From the NCBI RefSeq assembly GCF_011065895.1, contig NZ_JAALCR010000050.1:1-33277 (forward strand): 33,277 bases of DNA, given 5' to 3'. The notes beneath the pieces were generated by a model that did not search any database, had not been told where the DNA came from, and was given only the letters and a program-made list of their open reading frames with translations. The translations under genes and the position numbers were made by a program. Of this stretch, positions 26,599-33,277 are shown piece after piece (position 1 is the first letter of the stretch; the number at the start of each line of letters is the position of its first letter). The stretch is from Paludisphaera rhizosphaerae (GTDB taxonomy: Bacteria > Planctomycetota > Planctomycetia > Isosphaerales > Isosphaeraceae).

Positions 26599-27447
26599 AT
26601 GAGCATGATCGGATTCGCCCTCACAATCCTGGCGGCGTATGTGGTCATTCGGATGCTAGCGAAGGCCGGAGCCTGGGCGACCGGCTCCCGCTACCGGGCC
26701 TTCCGCCGCCTGGCCTCGCGCTTCGGCGGCCGTTATGAGACGCGCGGCCTGTCGGATTCTCCCATCGTGAGCTTCCCCGAGGGGGAGGACATCGTCCGGG
26801 TCGGGCTCGCGCCAGCCTCGGGGCGAAGGCCGGGAGGGACCAGTACGCGCGTCGTCGTCCGTTTCCGCACAGGGATGCCGTTCCGGCTGGACCTGACGCC
26901 TCAGAACTCGCCGGCCGTGCGTATGGTCGCCAAGGGGACGCAGCCCGTCCGCGTGGGAGACCGGGAATTCGACGGCGCGTACGCCGTCCGCGCCAACGAC
27001 CCCGACATGGCGCTCGACTTCCTCTCGCCCGCGACGCGATGGGCCGTCCAGGGGCTTCAACGCCTGGTCCAACCCGGAGGGTTGTCGATCTCGATCATCC
27101 CCGAGCGTCTGCTCGTCCAGATCGACCGCAACCTCAGCGACGACGAGGAAGCGCTGTTCGCGGCCGTCGCGGAGACCTTGACCATCCACAAGGGCCTCCG
27201 CGAGGGGGTCCGCAGGAGGGTCGGCGAGGGCGTCACCCTTTTGGAAGGAGATGCGGCCGCTGATCCAGACGAGGGGCCTCCCGTCTGCAAGGTCTGCGGC
27301 GAGATCGTCGACACCGGCCCGATCACCCTCTGCGCCAAATGCGGCGCTCCGCACCACCGCGACTGCTGGGAGTTCGTCGGCTGGTGCTCGATCTACGGCT
27401 GTGGAGGGAAGCTCGGCAAGCCGGCGTCGACGTCGATCCGATCGTGA
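26599..27447 (+). CDS. Membrane-anchored protein with prokaryotic RING-type zinc finger
   Basis: Product of 282 residues. An N-terminal helix MIGFALTILAAYVVIRML anchors it to the membrane. Residues about 25-215 form a mixed alpha/beta domain (strand-rich near RVVVRFRTGMPFRLDLTP, helix-rich near DDEEALFAAVAETLTI) that I do not recognise. The C-terminal end (228-270) is Cys/His-rich: C230-x2-C233, C245-x2-C248, H252-H253, C256, C263, C268, with CKVCGE and CAKCGAPHHRDCW. This is the cross-brace spacing of prokaryotic RING fingers (Prok-RING_1). It probably binds two zinc ions and proteins. No ubiquitin-like or E2-like gene lies nearby, so ligase activity is not supported. The ATG at 26599 is preferred to a GTG at 26584. 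Confidence 0.82.
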   Translation: MSMIGFALTILAAYVVIRMLAKAGAWATGSRYRAFRRLASRFGGRYETRGLSDSPIVSFPEGEDIVRVGLAPASGRRPGGTSTRVVVRFRTGMPFRLDLTPQNSPAVRMVAKGTQPVRVGDREFDGAYAVRANDPDMALDFLSPATRWAVQGLQRLVQPGGLSISIIPERLLVQIDRNLSDDEEALFAAVAETLTIHKGLREGVRRRVGEGVTLLEGDAAADPDEGPPVCKVCGEIVDTGPITLCAKCGAPHHRDCWEFVGWCSIYGCGGKLGKPASTSIRS

Positions 27448-27577
27448 AAGTCCCCACACGCCGAGACGCCTTTTCACGTACAGATGAGTAGACCACCCCG
27501 CGGCCTGGCCTTCATGTTAAACTGGCCTCAGGTCGCGGTCGTCGCGACAGCAGAGAAATCAAAGGGCCCGATCCGCG

Positions 27578-27886
27578 ATGCCGAAGTTCGTCAAGATGGC
27601 CGACCTTAAGGACCTCCCGGTCGGCGGTGCGAAGGAAGTGGAGTTCGAAGGTCGGGTCTACGCCCTGTTCAACGTCGACGGAACGATCTCCTGCATCGAC
27701 GGCCTCTGCCCTCATCAGGGGGGGCCGCTGGTGGACGGACCGCTTGAGGGGTGCAAGGTCGCGTGCCCCTGGCATGGATGGGAGTTCGACGTCCAGACCG
27801 GCAAGACGCCACTGGGCCCCAAGATCAAGGTGGACGTCTTCGAGGTGAAGGTCGAGGGCGAGGACGTGATGGTGCTCGTCCCTTGA
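27578..27886 (+). CDS. Rieske [2Fe-2S] ferredoxin-like protein
   Basis: A 102-residue soluble protein made only of a Rieske domain. The cluster ligands are C44-P-H46-Q-G and C63-P-W-H66, in the usual CxH...CxxH pattern; WEFDVQTGK follows. It resembles the small Rieske ferredoxins and the NirD-type electron carriers that serve dioxygenases or reductases. No reductase or oxygenase partner lies next to it. It stands between the RING-finger gene and a GNAT gene on the same strand, with gaps of 130 and 76 bases. The ribosome site is weak. Confidence 0.93.
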   Translation: MPKFVKMADLKDLPVGGAKEVEFEGRVYALFNVDGTISCIDGLCPHQGGPLVDGPLEGCKVACPWHGWEFDVQTGKTPLGPKIKVDVFEVKVEGEDVMVLVP

Positions 27887-27962
27887 CCCGGCTCGTCGGG
27901 CCCGCGACGCCCGCCGTCTGAACCCGCTTCCCCGTCGCAACGGACCCCCGCGACTTCGGCCG

Positions 27963-28949
27963 TTGATCCACTACCGACCCTTCCGCAACGCCGACCCACC
28001 CGCACTGGTCAAGCTCTGGAACGCCGCTGTTCCAGAGTCGTCGTCGGCCCGTCCCCTGAGCGTCCACGAGCTGGACGACCACGCCTTCAACCCGCCGACC
28101 TTCGACCGGCAAGGGCTGATCGTGGCCGAGCGCGACGGTCGACCGGTCGGCTTCGTCCACGCTGGGTTCGGGCCCGTGGAGTCCGAGCCGCCGCAACCGC
28201 TCCGCCTCGACCACGAGATGGGGGTCGTCGCCATGCTGGTCGTCGAGCCCGGCGCGGGTGCCGAGGAAACGGCCGGCGGTCTCGTCGTGGAGGCTGAGCG
28301 CTACCTGAGACGGAAGGGGGCGAAGGTCCTCTACGGCGGCGGCGCCCTCCCCATGAACCCGTTCTACTGGGGGCTCTACGGCGGCAGCGAGGCGGCCGGG
28401 GTGCCGTCGAGCCACTTCCTCTTCAACTCGACCCTGACCAACCTGGGCTACGAGCCCATCAGCACGGCCGTCCACCTCCACTTCGACCTCCACCGTCCCG
28501 ACCCTCGCGACCCCCGCGCTGGGATTCTCCGCCGTCAGTTCGAGACCGTCTTCGAGGAAGACCCGGTCGGTTCCTCGTGGTGGGAGATCCTGGCTCTTGC
28601 CGATTTCCATCCGATGCGGGTCGGGCTTCGTTCGCGGGCCGACGGCGTCGAGGTCGCCCGAGCCTACACCTGGGACATGACCTGGTTCGGCCGGAACGAC
28701 GGCCGACCCCGACTGGGCGTCTTCGGGGTCGAGGTCGAGCCTGCCCACCGCCGCAAGGGGTACGGCCGGTTCCTCTTCGGCGAGATCATCCGGCAGGCTC
28801 GCGAACGCGGCTTCCTGACGATGGAGGTCCAGGCCCTGGCCGACAACGAGCCGGCCATGATCCTCTACCAGACCGTCGACTTTGAGCCCGTCGAACAGTC
28901 CACCGTCTTCCGCCTCCCCGCGCCTTTCCCCGAGCGCTCGCGGCCCTGA
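27963..28949 (+). CDS. GNAT-family N-acetyltransferase, two-domain
   Basis: Product of 328 residues. The C-terminal domain has the acetyl-CoA motif VFGVEVEPAHRRKGYGRFLFGEI (about 243-265) with R-R-K-G-Y-G, followed by TMEVQALADNEPAMILYQTVDFEPVE, all typical GNAT. The N-terminal half (YRPFRNADPPALVKLWNAAV; VVAMLVVEPGAGAEETAGGLV) looks like a second, more diverged GNAT domain, the duplicated layout seen in mycothiol-synthase-like proteins. The only plausible start in the frame near the domain edge is TTG 27963, with no clear ribosome site. Substrate unknown. The stop lies 3 bases from the end of the convergent serine hydrolase gene. Confidence 0.87.
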   Translation: MIHYRPFRNADPPALVKLWNAAVPESSSARPLSVHELDDHAFNPPTFDRQGLIVAERDGRPVGFVHAGFGPVESEPPQPLRLDHEMGVVAMLVVEPGAGAEETAGGLVVEAERYLRRKGAKVLYGGGALPMNPFYWGLYGGSEAAGVPSSHFLFNSTLTNLGYEPISTAVHLHFDLHRPDPRDPRAGILRRQFETVFEEDPVGSSWWEILALADFHPMRVGLRSRADGVEVARAYTWDMTWFGRNDGRPRLGVFGVEVEPAHRRKGYGRFLFGEIIRQARERGFLTMEVQALADNEPAMILYQTVDFEPVEQSTVFRLPAPFPERSRP

Positions 28950-28952
28950 TTC

Positions 28953-29876
28953 TCAGGGTTTGGCATCTCCTTTGGCGAAGAAGGTCACAATCTCCAGGGC
29001 GATCTTGTCGGCGGCGGCCTCCATCTTCGCGCCGGCCTCCTCAGGGGTCGCGGCACCGGAATCGCCCTTGGCGATCATGACGACGTAGACGATCGGGGCC
29101 TTGCCGTCGCGGTCGTACCAGCCGGATGCGACCCGAGTGATGGGGAGTGTGTCGAGCGAGCCCCCCTTGGAATGGCGGCGGCCGATCGCCGGGTCGTCGC
29201 CCGTGGTGAGAGCCGTTCGGCAGGCTTCGGCGGTGGCGGGGTCGAGGTTCGGCACCGTCCGCGAGGCCAGCCGGGCCAGCACGGCGGCCAGGGACTCAGC
29301 GGTCGCCTCGTTGTCGCCGCGGACCTTGCGGTCAGTCAGCATGTAGCGGCGGACCATGATCGGCAGGAAGGCGGGGTCGCGGCGGTGGATCGCGGCGGTG
29401 GTCTCGTCGGGACCGCCCAGGAGAGCGATCGCCACATTGCAGGCGGCGTTGTAGACGATATTCGAGGCGTCTTCCGAGCCGAGCAGAACCCGGCCGATGC
29501 GGCGGACGCTGGCCCCCTTGAGCCCCGCGCGGATCTCGTCGCGCTGTTTGGCGTCGAAGTGGGCGACGGCTGGATGCTCGTCCTTGAGGATTTCGTCGAG
29601 CCCTGGAGCGGGGGCGTCCAGGGCCTTCGGGAACTTGGCGAACAGCTCGATCATGATGGCCGTCTTGATCGAGCTGGCTGTCGGCAGCGTGAGGCCCGCG
29701 TCCTTTCGATAGGCCGCGATTTCATGGGGAACGACCTCGACGAGCACCCCGACGCGGACGCCCGAGCCGAGATCCTGAATGATCGGGGCAAGGGCCTTCA
29801 TCGGGTCTTCCGCGGCGGTCGCAATCGTCGTCGTCAAAATCGCGGCGAGGGTCGCCGTCCAGGTCGTCTTCAGCAC
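28953..29876 (-). CDS. Secreted serine hydrolase, class A beta-lactamase fold
   Basis: A 307-residue product if it starts at GTG 29876: GGAG lies seven bases upstream and the leader MLKTTWTATLAAILTTTIATAAED is then a normal Sec signal. The nucleophile motif is TASSIKTAIMIEL (Ser68 and Lys71, S-x-x-K). A region resembling the S-D-N loop reads SEDASN (134-139), and the K-T-G equivalent reads K237-G-G. The class A omega-loop sequence ExxLN with the catalytic Glu is not visible, so beta-lactam hydrolysis is doubtful and a penicillin-binding or esterase role is possible. A longer start at 29990 would overlap the divergent DUF2905 start and lacks a ribosome site. Confidence 0.82.
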   Translation of the reverse strand: MLKTTWTATLAAILTTTIATAAEDPMKALAPIIQDLGSGVRVGVLVEVVPHEIAAYRKDAGLTLPTASSIKTAIMIELFAKFPKALDAPAPGLDEILKDEHPAVAHFDAKQRDEIRAGLKGASVRRIGRVLLGSEDASNIVYNAACNVAIALLGGPDETTAAIHRRDPAFLPIMVRRYMLTDRKVRGDNEATAESLAAVLARLASRTVPNLDPATAEACRTALTTGDDPAIGRRHSKGGSLDTLPITRVASGWYDRDGKAPIVYVVMIAKGDSGAATPEEAGAKMEAAADKIALEIVTFFAKGDAKP

Positions 29877-29988
29877 CGAGCGTCTCCGGAAAAGGTCTGG
29901 CGGCAAGGCGGTTGCGTTCGTCGGAGAGGTGTCGCCATCATGGGCCGTGGGGGCGGTCTCTGCAAGGCTTTCGCAAGGGGAGTTCGTC

Positions 29989-30219
29989 ATGGCTGGGAAC
30001 GGTTCCATGGGGCCAGTCATCATCCTCGTCGGGTTCGGAGTGATCCTGCTGGGTCTGGTGGTCTGGTCCGGAGCCCTCTCCTGGTTCGGAAGGCTGCCCG
30101 GCGATATTCGGATCGAGCGGCCTGGGGTGAGCGTCTTTGCCCCGATCACGTCGATGATCGTGGTCTCCCTCGTGCTCTCGGCGGTGTTGGCGGCCTATCG
30201 GTGGTTCTCGGGGTCGTAG
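29989..30219 (+). CDS. DUF2905 family small membrane protein
   Basis: A 76-residue protein with two membrane helices: VIILVGFGVILLGLVVW and ITSMIVVSLVLSAVLAAYRWF. Between them lies the family signature LPGDIRIERPGVSVFAPI (GRLPGDIRI...P). The function of DUF2905 is unknown. AAGGGGAG lies about six bases before the ATG at 29989. The gene is single, divergent from the serine hydrolase gene, and is followed by ppiC-like on the same strand after 115 bases. Confidence 0.9.
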   Translation: MAGNGSMGPVIILVGFGVILLGLVVWSGALSWFGRLPGDIRIERPGVSVFAPITSMIVVSLVLSAVLAAYRWFSGS

Positions 30220-30261
30220 GGTTTCGGGATCGATTCGCGCGGCGGCGCTTGAGGAAATCGT

Positions 30262-30267
30262 TATAAT
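30262..30267 (+). promoter_or_regulatory. -10 box of the parvulin gene
   Basis: A consensus TATAAT 68 bases before ATG 30335. No recognisable -35 lies at 16-18 bases upstream, so an activator or an unusual -35 may be used. Confidence 0.5.
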
Positions 30268-30334
30268 CCGGAAAATCGGTCAAGGCTGCCGGCCTTTGCC
30301 GTGGGAACAGAGAAGGTTCAGGGAGATCCCTTTG

Positions 30335-31426
30335 ATGCGCAGGATCGTGCTTGCCAGCTTCGCGGTCGCCACGGCGGCCCTCGGATGGAACCTCGCTGCG
30401 GACCGGGCCTCGGCGCAGCAGGCGGCCCCGGGAGAGCCCAAGGTCGCCATGCCGTCGGTGACGAACCCGACGGAGGTCATCGCCACGGTCACCGACAAGG
30501 GCGTGACCGACAACATCACCAAGGGCGAGGTCTTCAACGTCGTCACCCGCTACCCGATCCCGCCGACCGAGGATCGCGAGCTGGTCTATCGCGACGCCGT
30601 CGACACCCTGGTGAACACGAAGCTGGTCACCCAGTTCCTCACTCGCCAGAAGATCGTCGTCAAGCCGGAGCAGGTGCAGGAGGAGATCGCCAAGCTGGAG
30701 CAGGGGCTCAAGGCTGAAGGCAAGGACCTGGCGACCTCGCTGCTGGAGAACGGCTTCTCGCTTGACGAGATCAAGAAGGAGATGACCGACCGCCTGCGCT
30801 GGATCGAGTTCGTGAAGGCCAAGGCCACCGACGCCGAGCTGAAAAAGTTCCTGGCCGAGCACCACGACCTCTTCGCCGGCACCCAGGTCCGCGCCAGCCA
30901 CATCCTGCTGAAGACCGAGCCCAACGCAACGCCGGCCGACAAGGAGAAGGTCAAGGCGCAGCTCCTGGGCATCAAGAAGCAGATCGACGCCGGCCAGATC
31001 AAGTTCGCCGACGCCGCCAACAAGTTCTCGCAGGACCCGGCCAACCAGGGCGGAGCCGGCGGCGACCTGGACTATTTCAACCTCAACAGCGGCTTCATCC
31101 CCGAGTTCACCGACGTCGCCTTCAAGCTCAAGAAGGGGCAGGTCTCCGACCCGGTCGAGACGCCGTTCGGCTTCCACCTGATCCAGGTGACCGACCGCAA
31201 GGAAGGCAAGGCCCCCGACTTCGAGCAGGTCAAGCCGTACGTCACCTCGGCCTACGCCGCCGAACTTCAGCGGACCCTGCTGACCGAGGCCCGCAAGTCG
31301 GCCAAGATCGACGTCAAGCCGATGCCCAAGGACCTCTTCCCGAACGTCCCCGTGCCGGTCGCCCCTGCCGGCGCCGCCCCGGCCGCCAAGGCCGCCGAGC
31401 CGAAGGCCGCCGCCCCCAAGCCGTGA
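30335..31426 (+). CDS. Secreted peptidyl-prolyl isomerase, parvulin (PpiC/SurA-like)
   Basis: A 363-residue protein. Signal peptide MRRIVLASFAVATAALGWNLAADRASAQQ, then a SurA-like helical N-terminal chaperone part (about 45-175). The parvulin domain follows (about 180-285): VRASHILLKTEP, KFADAANKFSQDPANQGGAGGDLDYF, GFIPEFTDVAFKLKKGQVSDPVETPFGFHLIQVTDRKEG. The C-terminal tail is Ala/Pro/Lys-rich and low-complexity. It likely assists folding of exported proteins in the periplasm. ATG 30335 is chosen because GGGAG lies nine bases upstream and the signal peptide then starts correctly. A double hairpin follows the stop. Confidence 0.94.
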   Translation: MRRIVLASFAVATAALGWNLAADRASAQQAAPGEPKVAMPSVTNPTEVIATVTDKGVTDNITKGEVFNVVTRYPIPPTEDRELVYRDAVDTLVNTKLVTQFLTRQKIVVKPEQVQEEIAKLEQGLKAEGKDLATSLLENGFSLDEIKKEMTDRLRWIEFVKAKATDAELKKFLAEHHDLFAGTQVRASHILLKTEPNATPADKEKVKAQLLGIKKQIDAGQIKFADAANKFSQDPANQGGAGGDLDYFNLNSGFIPEFTDVAFKLKKGQVSDPVETPFGFHLIQVTDRKEGKAPDFEQVKPYVTSAYAAELQRTLLTEARKSAKIDVKPMPKDLFPNVPVPVAPAGAAPAAKAAEPKAAAPKP

Positions 31427-31442
31427 GCCCGACCCTCGCCGT

Positions 31443-31484
31443 CCTCCCCTCAACCCCGAGGGGAGGCGGCCCGCCGTCGGCGGG
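31443..31484 (+). terminator. Two hairpins downstream of the parvulin gene
   Basis: First stem CCTCCCCTC/GAGGGGAGG (31443-31451, 31458-31466), 9 bp perfect with loop AACCCC. Second CCCGCCG-T-CGGCGGG (31470-31484), followed by TTCGATT. There is no long T-tract, so termination may be incomplete. Confidence 0.55.
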
Positions 31485-31596
31485 TTCGATTGCAATCCCC
31501 AGCGACCGAACCCGTCGGACGCAAAGCCAACCCCGTGAAGGCTTTCACGTCGCATTTCCGCCTTCCGGCCATGGCTTCGTTCGATCATCTTCGCTC
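31482..31596 (+). repeat. Dispersed 115-bp repeat, copy 1
   Basis: Starts GGGTTCGATTGC (9 of 12 bases match copy 2) and contains CGACCGAACCCGTCGGACGC (31503-31522). It closes with GGCTTCGTTCGATCATCTTC near 31573-31592. The spacing of all three blocks equals that of copy 2. It lies 56 bases after the parvulin stop. Confidence 0.65.
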
Positions 31597-31694
31597 GGCG
31601 TCTCACGGTATCCCACCGGAGGAAACGTCGTTCGAGCCAACGCGCCCAGTCTCGTAGGAGACAACCGGCGCGTGACGGCCTTGCCGTCTTCTTC

Positions 31695-31809
31695 GGGTCC
31701 GTTCGCCGGGACCGACGACCGAAGCCATCGAACGCAAACCACTCCCGGAAATGGACTTGGGGCCCCCTTTCGGCGTCCTGGGCCTGGCTTCGTTTGATCA
31801 TTTTCGCGT
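31695..31809 (+). repeat. Dispersed 115-bp repeat, copy 2
   Basis: A tandem-like second copy, 213 bases after copy 1. It starts GGGTCCGTTCGC (identical in copy 3), contains CGACCGAAGCCATCGAACGC (31716-31735) and ends CATTTTCGCGT. The closing block matches copy 1 at 24 of 28 and copy 3 at 26 of 34 positions by hand count. The central 35 bases are not conserved. Confidence 0.68.
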
Positions 31810-32060
31810 CACTCGCCCCTGACTCCCCTCGATCCAACGGCCGTCCGTACGGCAGGCTTTCGCCTCGGCGCCTCTATCGATATCTTGGTTCCCATCGGTC
31901 GATTTTGTCCGCGTCGTCTCGCGGCATTCTCGCGAACATGGCTCGGTCGGCGAAATCCTTGAGCCCCTGGCAGGTCGAGGCGGCTCAGATGGATCGACGG
32001 GGCGCGAATCCAGTCTGATATCGCTGCGGCGGCCTCAGGGCCGGAAGAGCTCGGTTCACG

Positions 32061-32113
32061 GCGTGGCATGTCCACGCTTCAAACGCTCTTTCGACAGGAA
32101 ATGGTCCTGTCGA
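32061..32113 (+). promoter_or_regulatory. Two leader hairpins with ATG in each loop
   Basis: GCGTGG-CATGT-CCACGC (32061-32077) and TCGACAGGA-AATGG-TCCTGTCGA (32091-32113) are perfect stems of 6 and 9 bp. Both loops contain an ATG in frame with the following gene. If translation starts at 32146 or 32158, these form a structured leader. Confidence 0.45.
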
Positions 32114-32145
32114 GTGAGGCGTCTCCATTCCCGAGTCCAGATCGG

Positions 32146-33252
32146 ATGGAACCGAAGATGTCCCAAGCGCCGACGTCGCCGCGCGGGCGGATCGAGTCCC
32201 TCGACCAGTTTCGGGGCTATACGGTCGCGGCCATGCTGTTCGTGAACTTCGTGGGGGGGCTGACCGCCTTCCATGCGACGTTCAAGCACCACCGGACGTA
32301 TTGCAGCTACGCCGATACGATCATGCCCCACTTCTTCTTTGCGGTGGGGTTCGCCTACCGACTGACGTACCTTCGTCGGCTGGCGACGGTCGGCCGGCGC
32401 GAGGCGGATTGGGCCGTCGTGCGTCGGGCTTTGGGGTTAGTGCTGCTGGGCTTCGTGATTTATCACCTGGACGGGGAGGTGAAGTCGTGGGAGGCGCTGC
32501 GGAAGCTGGGGCCTTCGGGCTTCTTCTCCACGGCGTTCAAACGTTCCCTCTGCCAGACGCTCGTCCAGATCGGGCTGACGTCGGTCTGGATCCTGCCGGT
32601 CGTGGCAGCCTCGACGCGGGCGCGGGTGATCTATTTGATCTTCGGCGCGGTGCTGCACCTGGGGCTCTCGGCGTGGTTCTGGCTCGATTTCGCCTGGAAC
32701 ACGCCGGTGATCGACGGTGGGTGGTTGGGCGTCTTGAGTTGGGCGATCCCGATGCTGGCGGGGACGTTCGCCTACGACGCGATCGCCGCCCGCGACGCCG
32801 ACGGCCGCGCGCGGGGGACGGCGATCCCCGAGTTCCTGGGCTGGGGAGCCGTCCTGATGCTGTCGGGCTATCTTCTCTCCTGCGTCGGCGGGATCGCCCC
32901 GCCTCCCTTCACGCCGCCCGCTGAAGGAGCCGTCGTCGACCTCTGGACGATGAGCCAGCGCACGGGGAGCGTCTCCTACCAGGCGTTCGCCGCCGGCTTC
33001 TCACTGGCCGTGTACGCCCTGTTCGTCGCGGCGTGCGACGTCGGGGGCCTGTCGGCAGGGGTATTCCGCACCTTCGGGACGAACGCCCTGGCGGCGTACA
33101 TTGTCCATCCGATGGTCGAGCAGGCCGTGCGGCCCTATCTGCCGAAGGACGCCCCGCTGTGGTACGCGGCGGCAGGGACGGCCCTCTACTTCGTGATCTG
33201 CTGGGGGTTGATCCGGTATCTGGAGAAGAACCGGATCTTCCTCAAGATATAA
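32146..33252 (+). CDS. DUF5009 / HGSNAT-like membrane acyltransferase
   Basis: A 368-residue membrane protein of about ten helices. The N-terminal motif RIESLDQFRGYTVAAMLFVNFVGG followed by HHRTYCSYADTIMPHFFFAVGFAYRLTYLRR is the signature of DUF5009 proteins related to heparan-alpha-glucosaminide N-acetyltransferase, which pass acetyl groups from cytosolic acetyl-CoA to a glycan across the membrane. The family role here is inferred; the acceptor is unknown. The start is uncertain: ATG at 32146 or 32158 leaves a short cytoplasmic tail, while ATGs at 32068 and 32101 lie in hairpin loops. The end is complete, with TAA 25 bases before the window ends. Confidence 0.86.
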   Translation: MEPKMSQAPTSPRGRIESLDQFRGYTVAAMLFVNFVGGLTAFHATFKHHRTYCSYADTIMPHFFFAVGFAYRLTYLRRLATVGRREADWAVVRRALGLVLLGFVIYHLDGEVKSWEALRKLGPSGFFSTAFKRSLCQTLVQIGLTSVWILPVVAASTRARVIYLIFGAVLHLGLSAWFWLDFAWNTPVIDGGWLGVLSWAIPMLAGTFAYDAIAARDADGRARGTAIPEFLGWGAVLMLSGYLLSCVGGIAPPPFTPPAEGAVVDLWTMSQRTGSVSYQAFAAGFSLAVYALFVAACDVGGLSAGVFRTFGTNALAAYIVHPMVEQAVRPYLPKDAPLWYAAAGTALYFVICWGLIRYLEKNRIFLKI

Positions 33253-33277
33253 CCTGGATAGGCCAAGTACTTGTTGC

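Larger units (their letters stand above)
31427..32145. other. Repeat-rich gene-free stretch
   Basis: About 700 bases after the parvulin gene. It holds two hairpins (31443-31484), two copies of the dispersed repeat (31482-31596 and 31695-31809), and two hairpins at 32061-32077 and 32091-32113 in the leader of the next gene. A minus-strand frame stays open across the repeats and shows two similar peptide stretches (AKMIKRSQ and AKMIERSH), but it also runs antisense through the parvulin gene, so it is not called as a gene. Confidence 0.55.

Noticed and set aside
26599-28949. RING, Rieske and GNAT genes as one new operon or defence system
   Set aside because: Gaps of 76-130 bases, weak ribosome sites and no shared pathway or known partner; neighbours by position only.
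28953-29990. Longer form of the serine hydrolase starting at ATG 29990
   Set aside because: That ATG overlaps the start codon of the divergent DUF2905 gene, has no ribosome site, and places 38 odd residues before a good signal peptide.
30146-31837. A minus-strand open frame of 563 codons with internal similar peptides
   Set aside because: Most of it is antisense to the parvulin gene. The peptide similarity comes from the DNA repeat copies 1 and 2, which are better explained as repeats.
31427-32145. Possible CRISPR-like array suggested by repeated blocks
   Set aside because: Only two local copies, 213 bases apart, with diverged interiors and no cas genes; not a CRISPR pattern.

Overview
The window is GC-rich with dense genes on both strands, and no phage, transposase, CRISPR or rRNA is visible. 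A planctomycete of the Isosphaeraceae type (Paludisphaera or Singulisphaera-like) is the best guess. The hints are Tat-exported Gfo/Idh and amidohydrolase proteins, long secreted TPR proteins, a prokaryotic RING-finger membrane protein, an HslV whose catalytic Thr lies behind a short propeptide, and wide intergenic spaces with palindromic repeats. This is inference from family content; no marker gene such as 16S is present.

Layout. 1-1435: end of an RND efflux operon on the minus strand (adaptor, then a pump that runs off the window). 1879-3169: a small secreted protein with a good promoter, then tadA followed closely by tRNA-Ser(CGA). 3274-4482: an OGFr-domain protein converging on an aquaporin-like channel. 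4979-8625: hslU, hslV and a GT39 membrane glycosyltransferase. 9337-9854: a small orphan gene, a terminator and a palindromic repeat. 9874-15164: a complete TetR / lipoprotein adaptor / RND pump operon whose promoter and operator can be read. 15294-20005: a DUF442 phosphatase-like protein, a small membrane protein and two secreted TPR proteins in tandem. 20021-24337: a small membrane protein, a Tat Gfo/Idh oxidoreductase, a divergent Tat amidohydrolase and an APC permease with a hairpin-rich leader. 24512-28949: an orphan protein, a signal-peptide methyltransferase, an Sfp-type phosphopantetheinyl transferase, a RING-finger membrane protein, a Rieske ferredoxin and a GNAT acetyltransferase. 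28953-33252: a class-A-beta-lactamase-fold serine hydrolase, DUF2905, a secreted parvulin, a repeat-rich gene-free region and a DUF5009/HGSNAT-like membrane acyltransferase.

The only clear functional units are the two efflux operons, hslVU, the TPR pair and probably tadA-tRNA. Most other genes are single.

Most unusual: a dispersed repeat of about 115 bp, in three copies with identical internal spacing, lying in sense orientation 3' of hslU (one copy) and ppiC (two copies). Also notable are a perfect 30-bp palindrome after the Gfo/Idh gene, inverted arrays of a GTTSTCR heptamer, an OGFr domain in a bacterium, a membrane-anchored RING finger, and an aquaporin without the pore arginine. No established multi-gene novel system can be demonstrated from this sequence alone.
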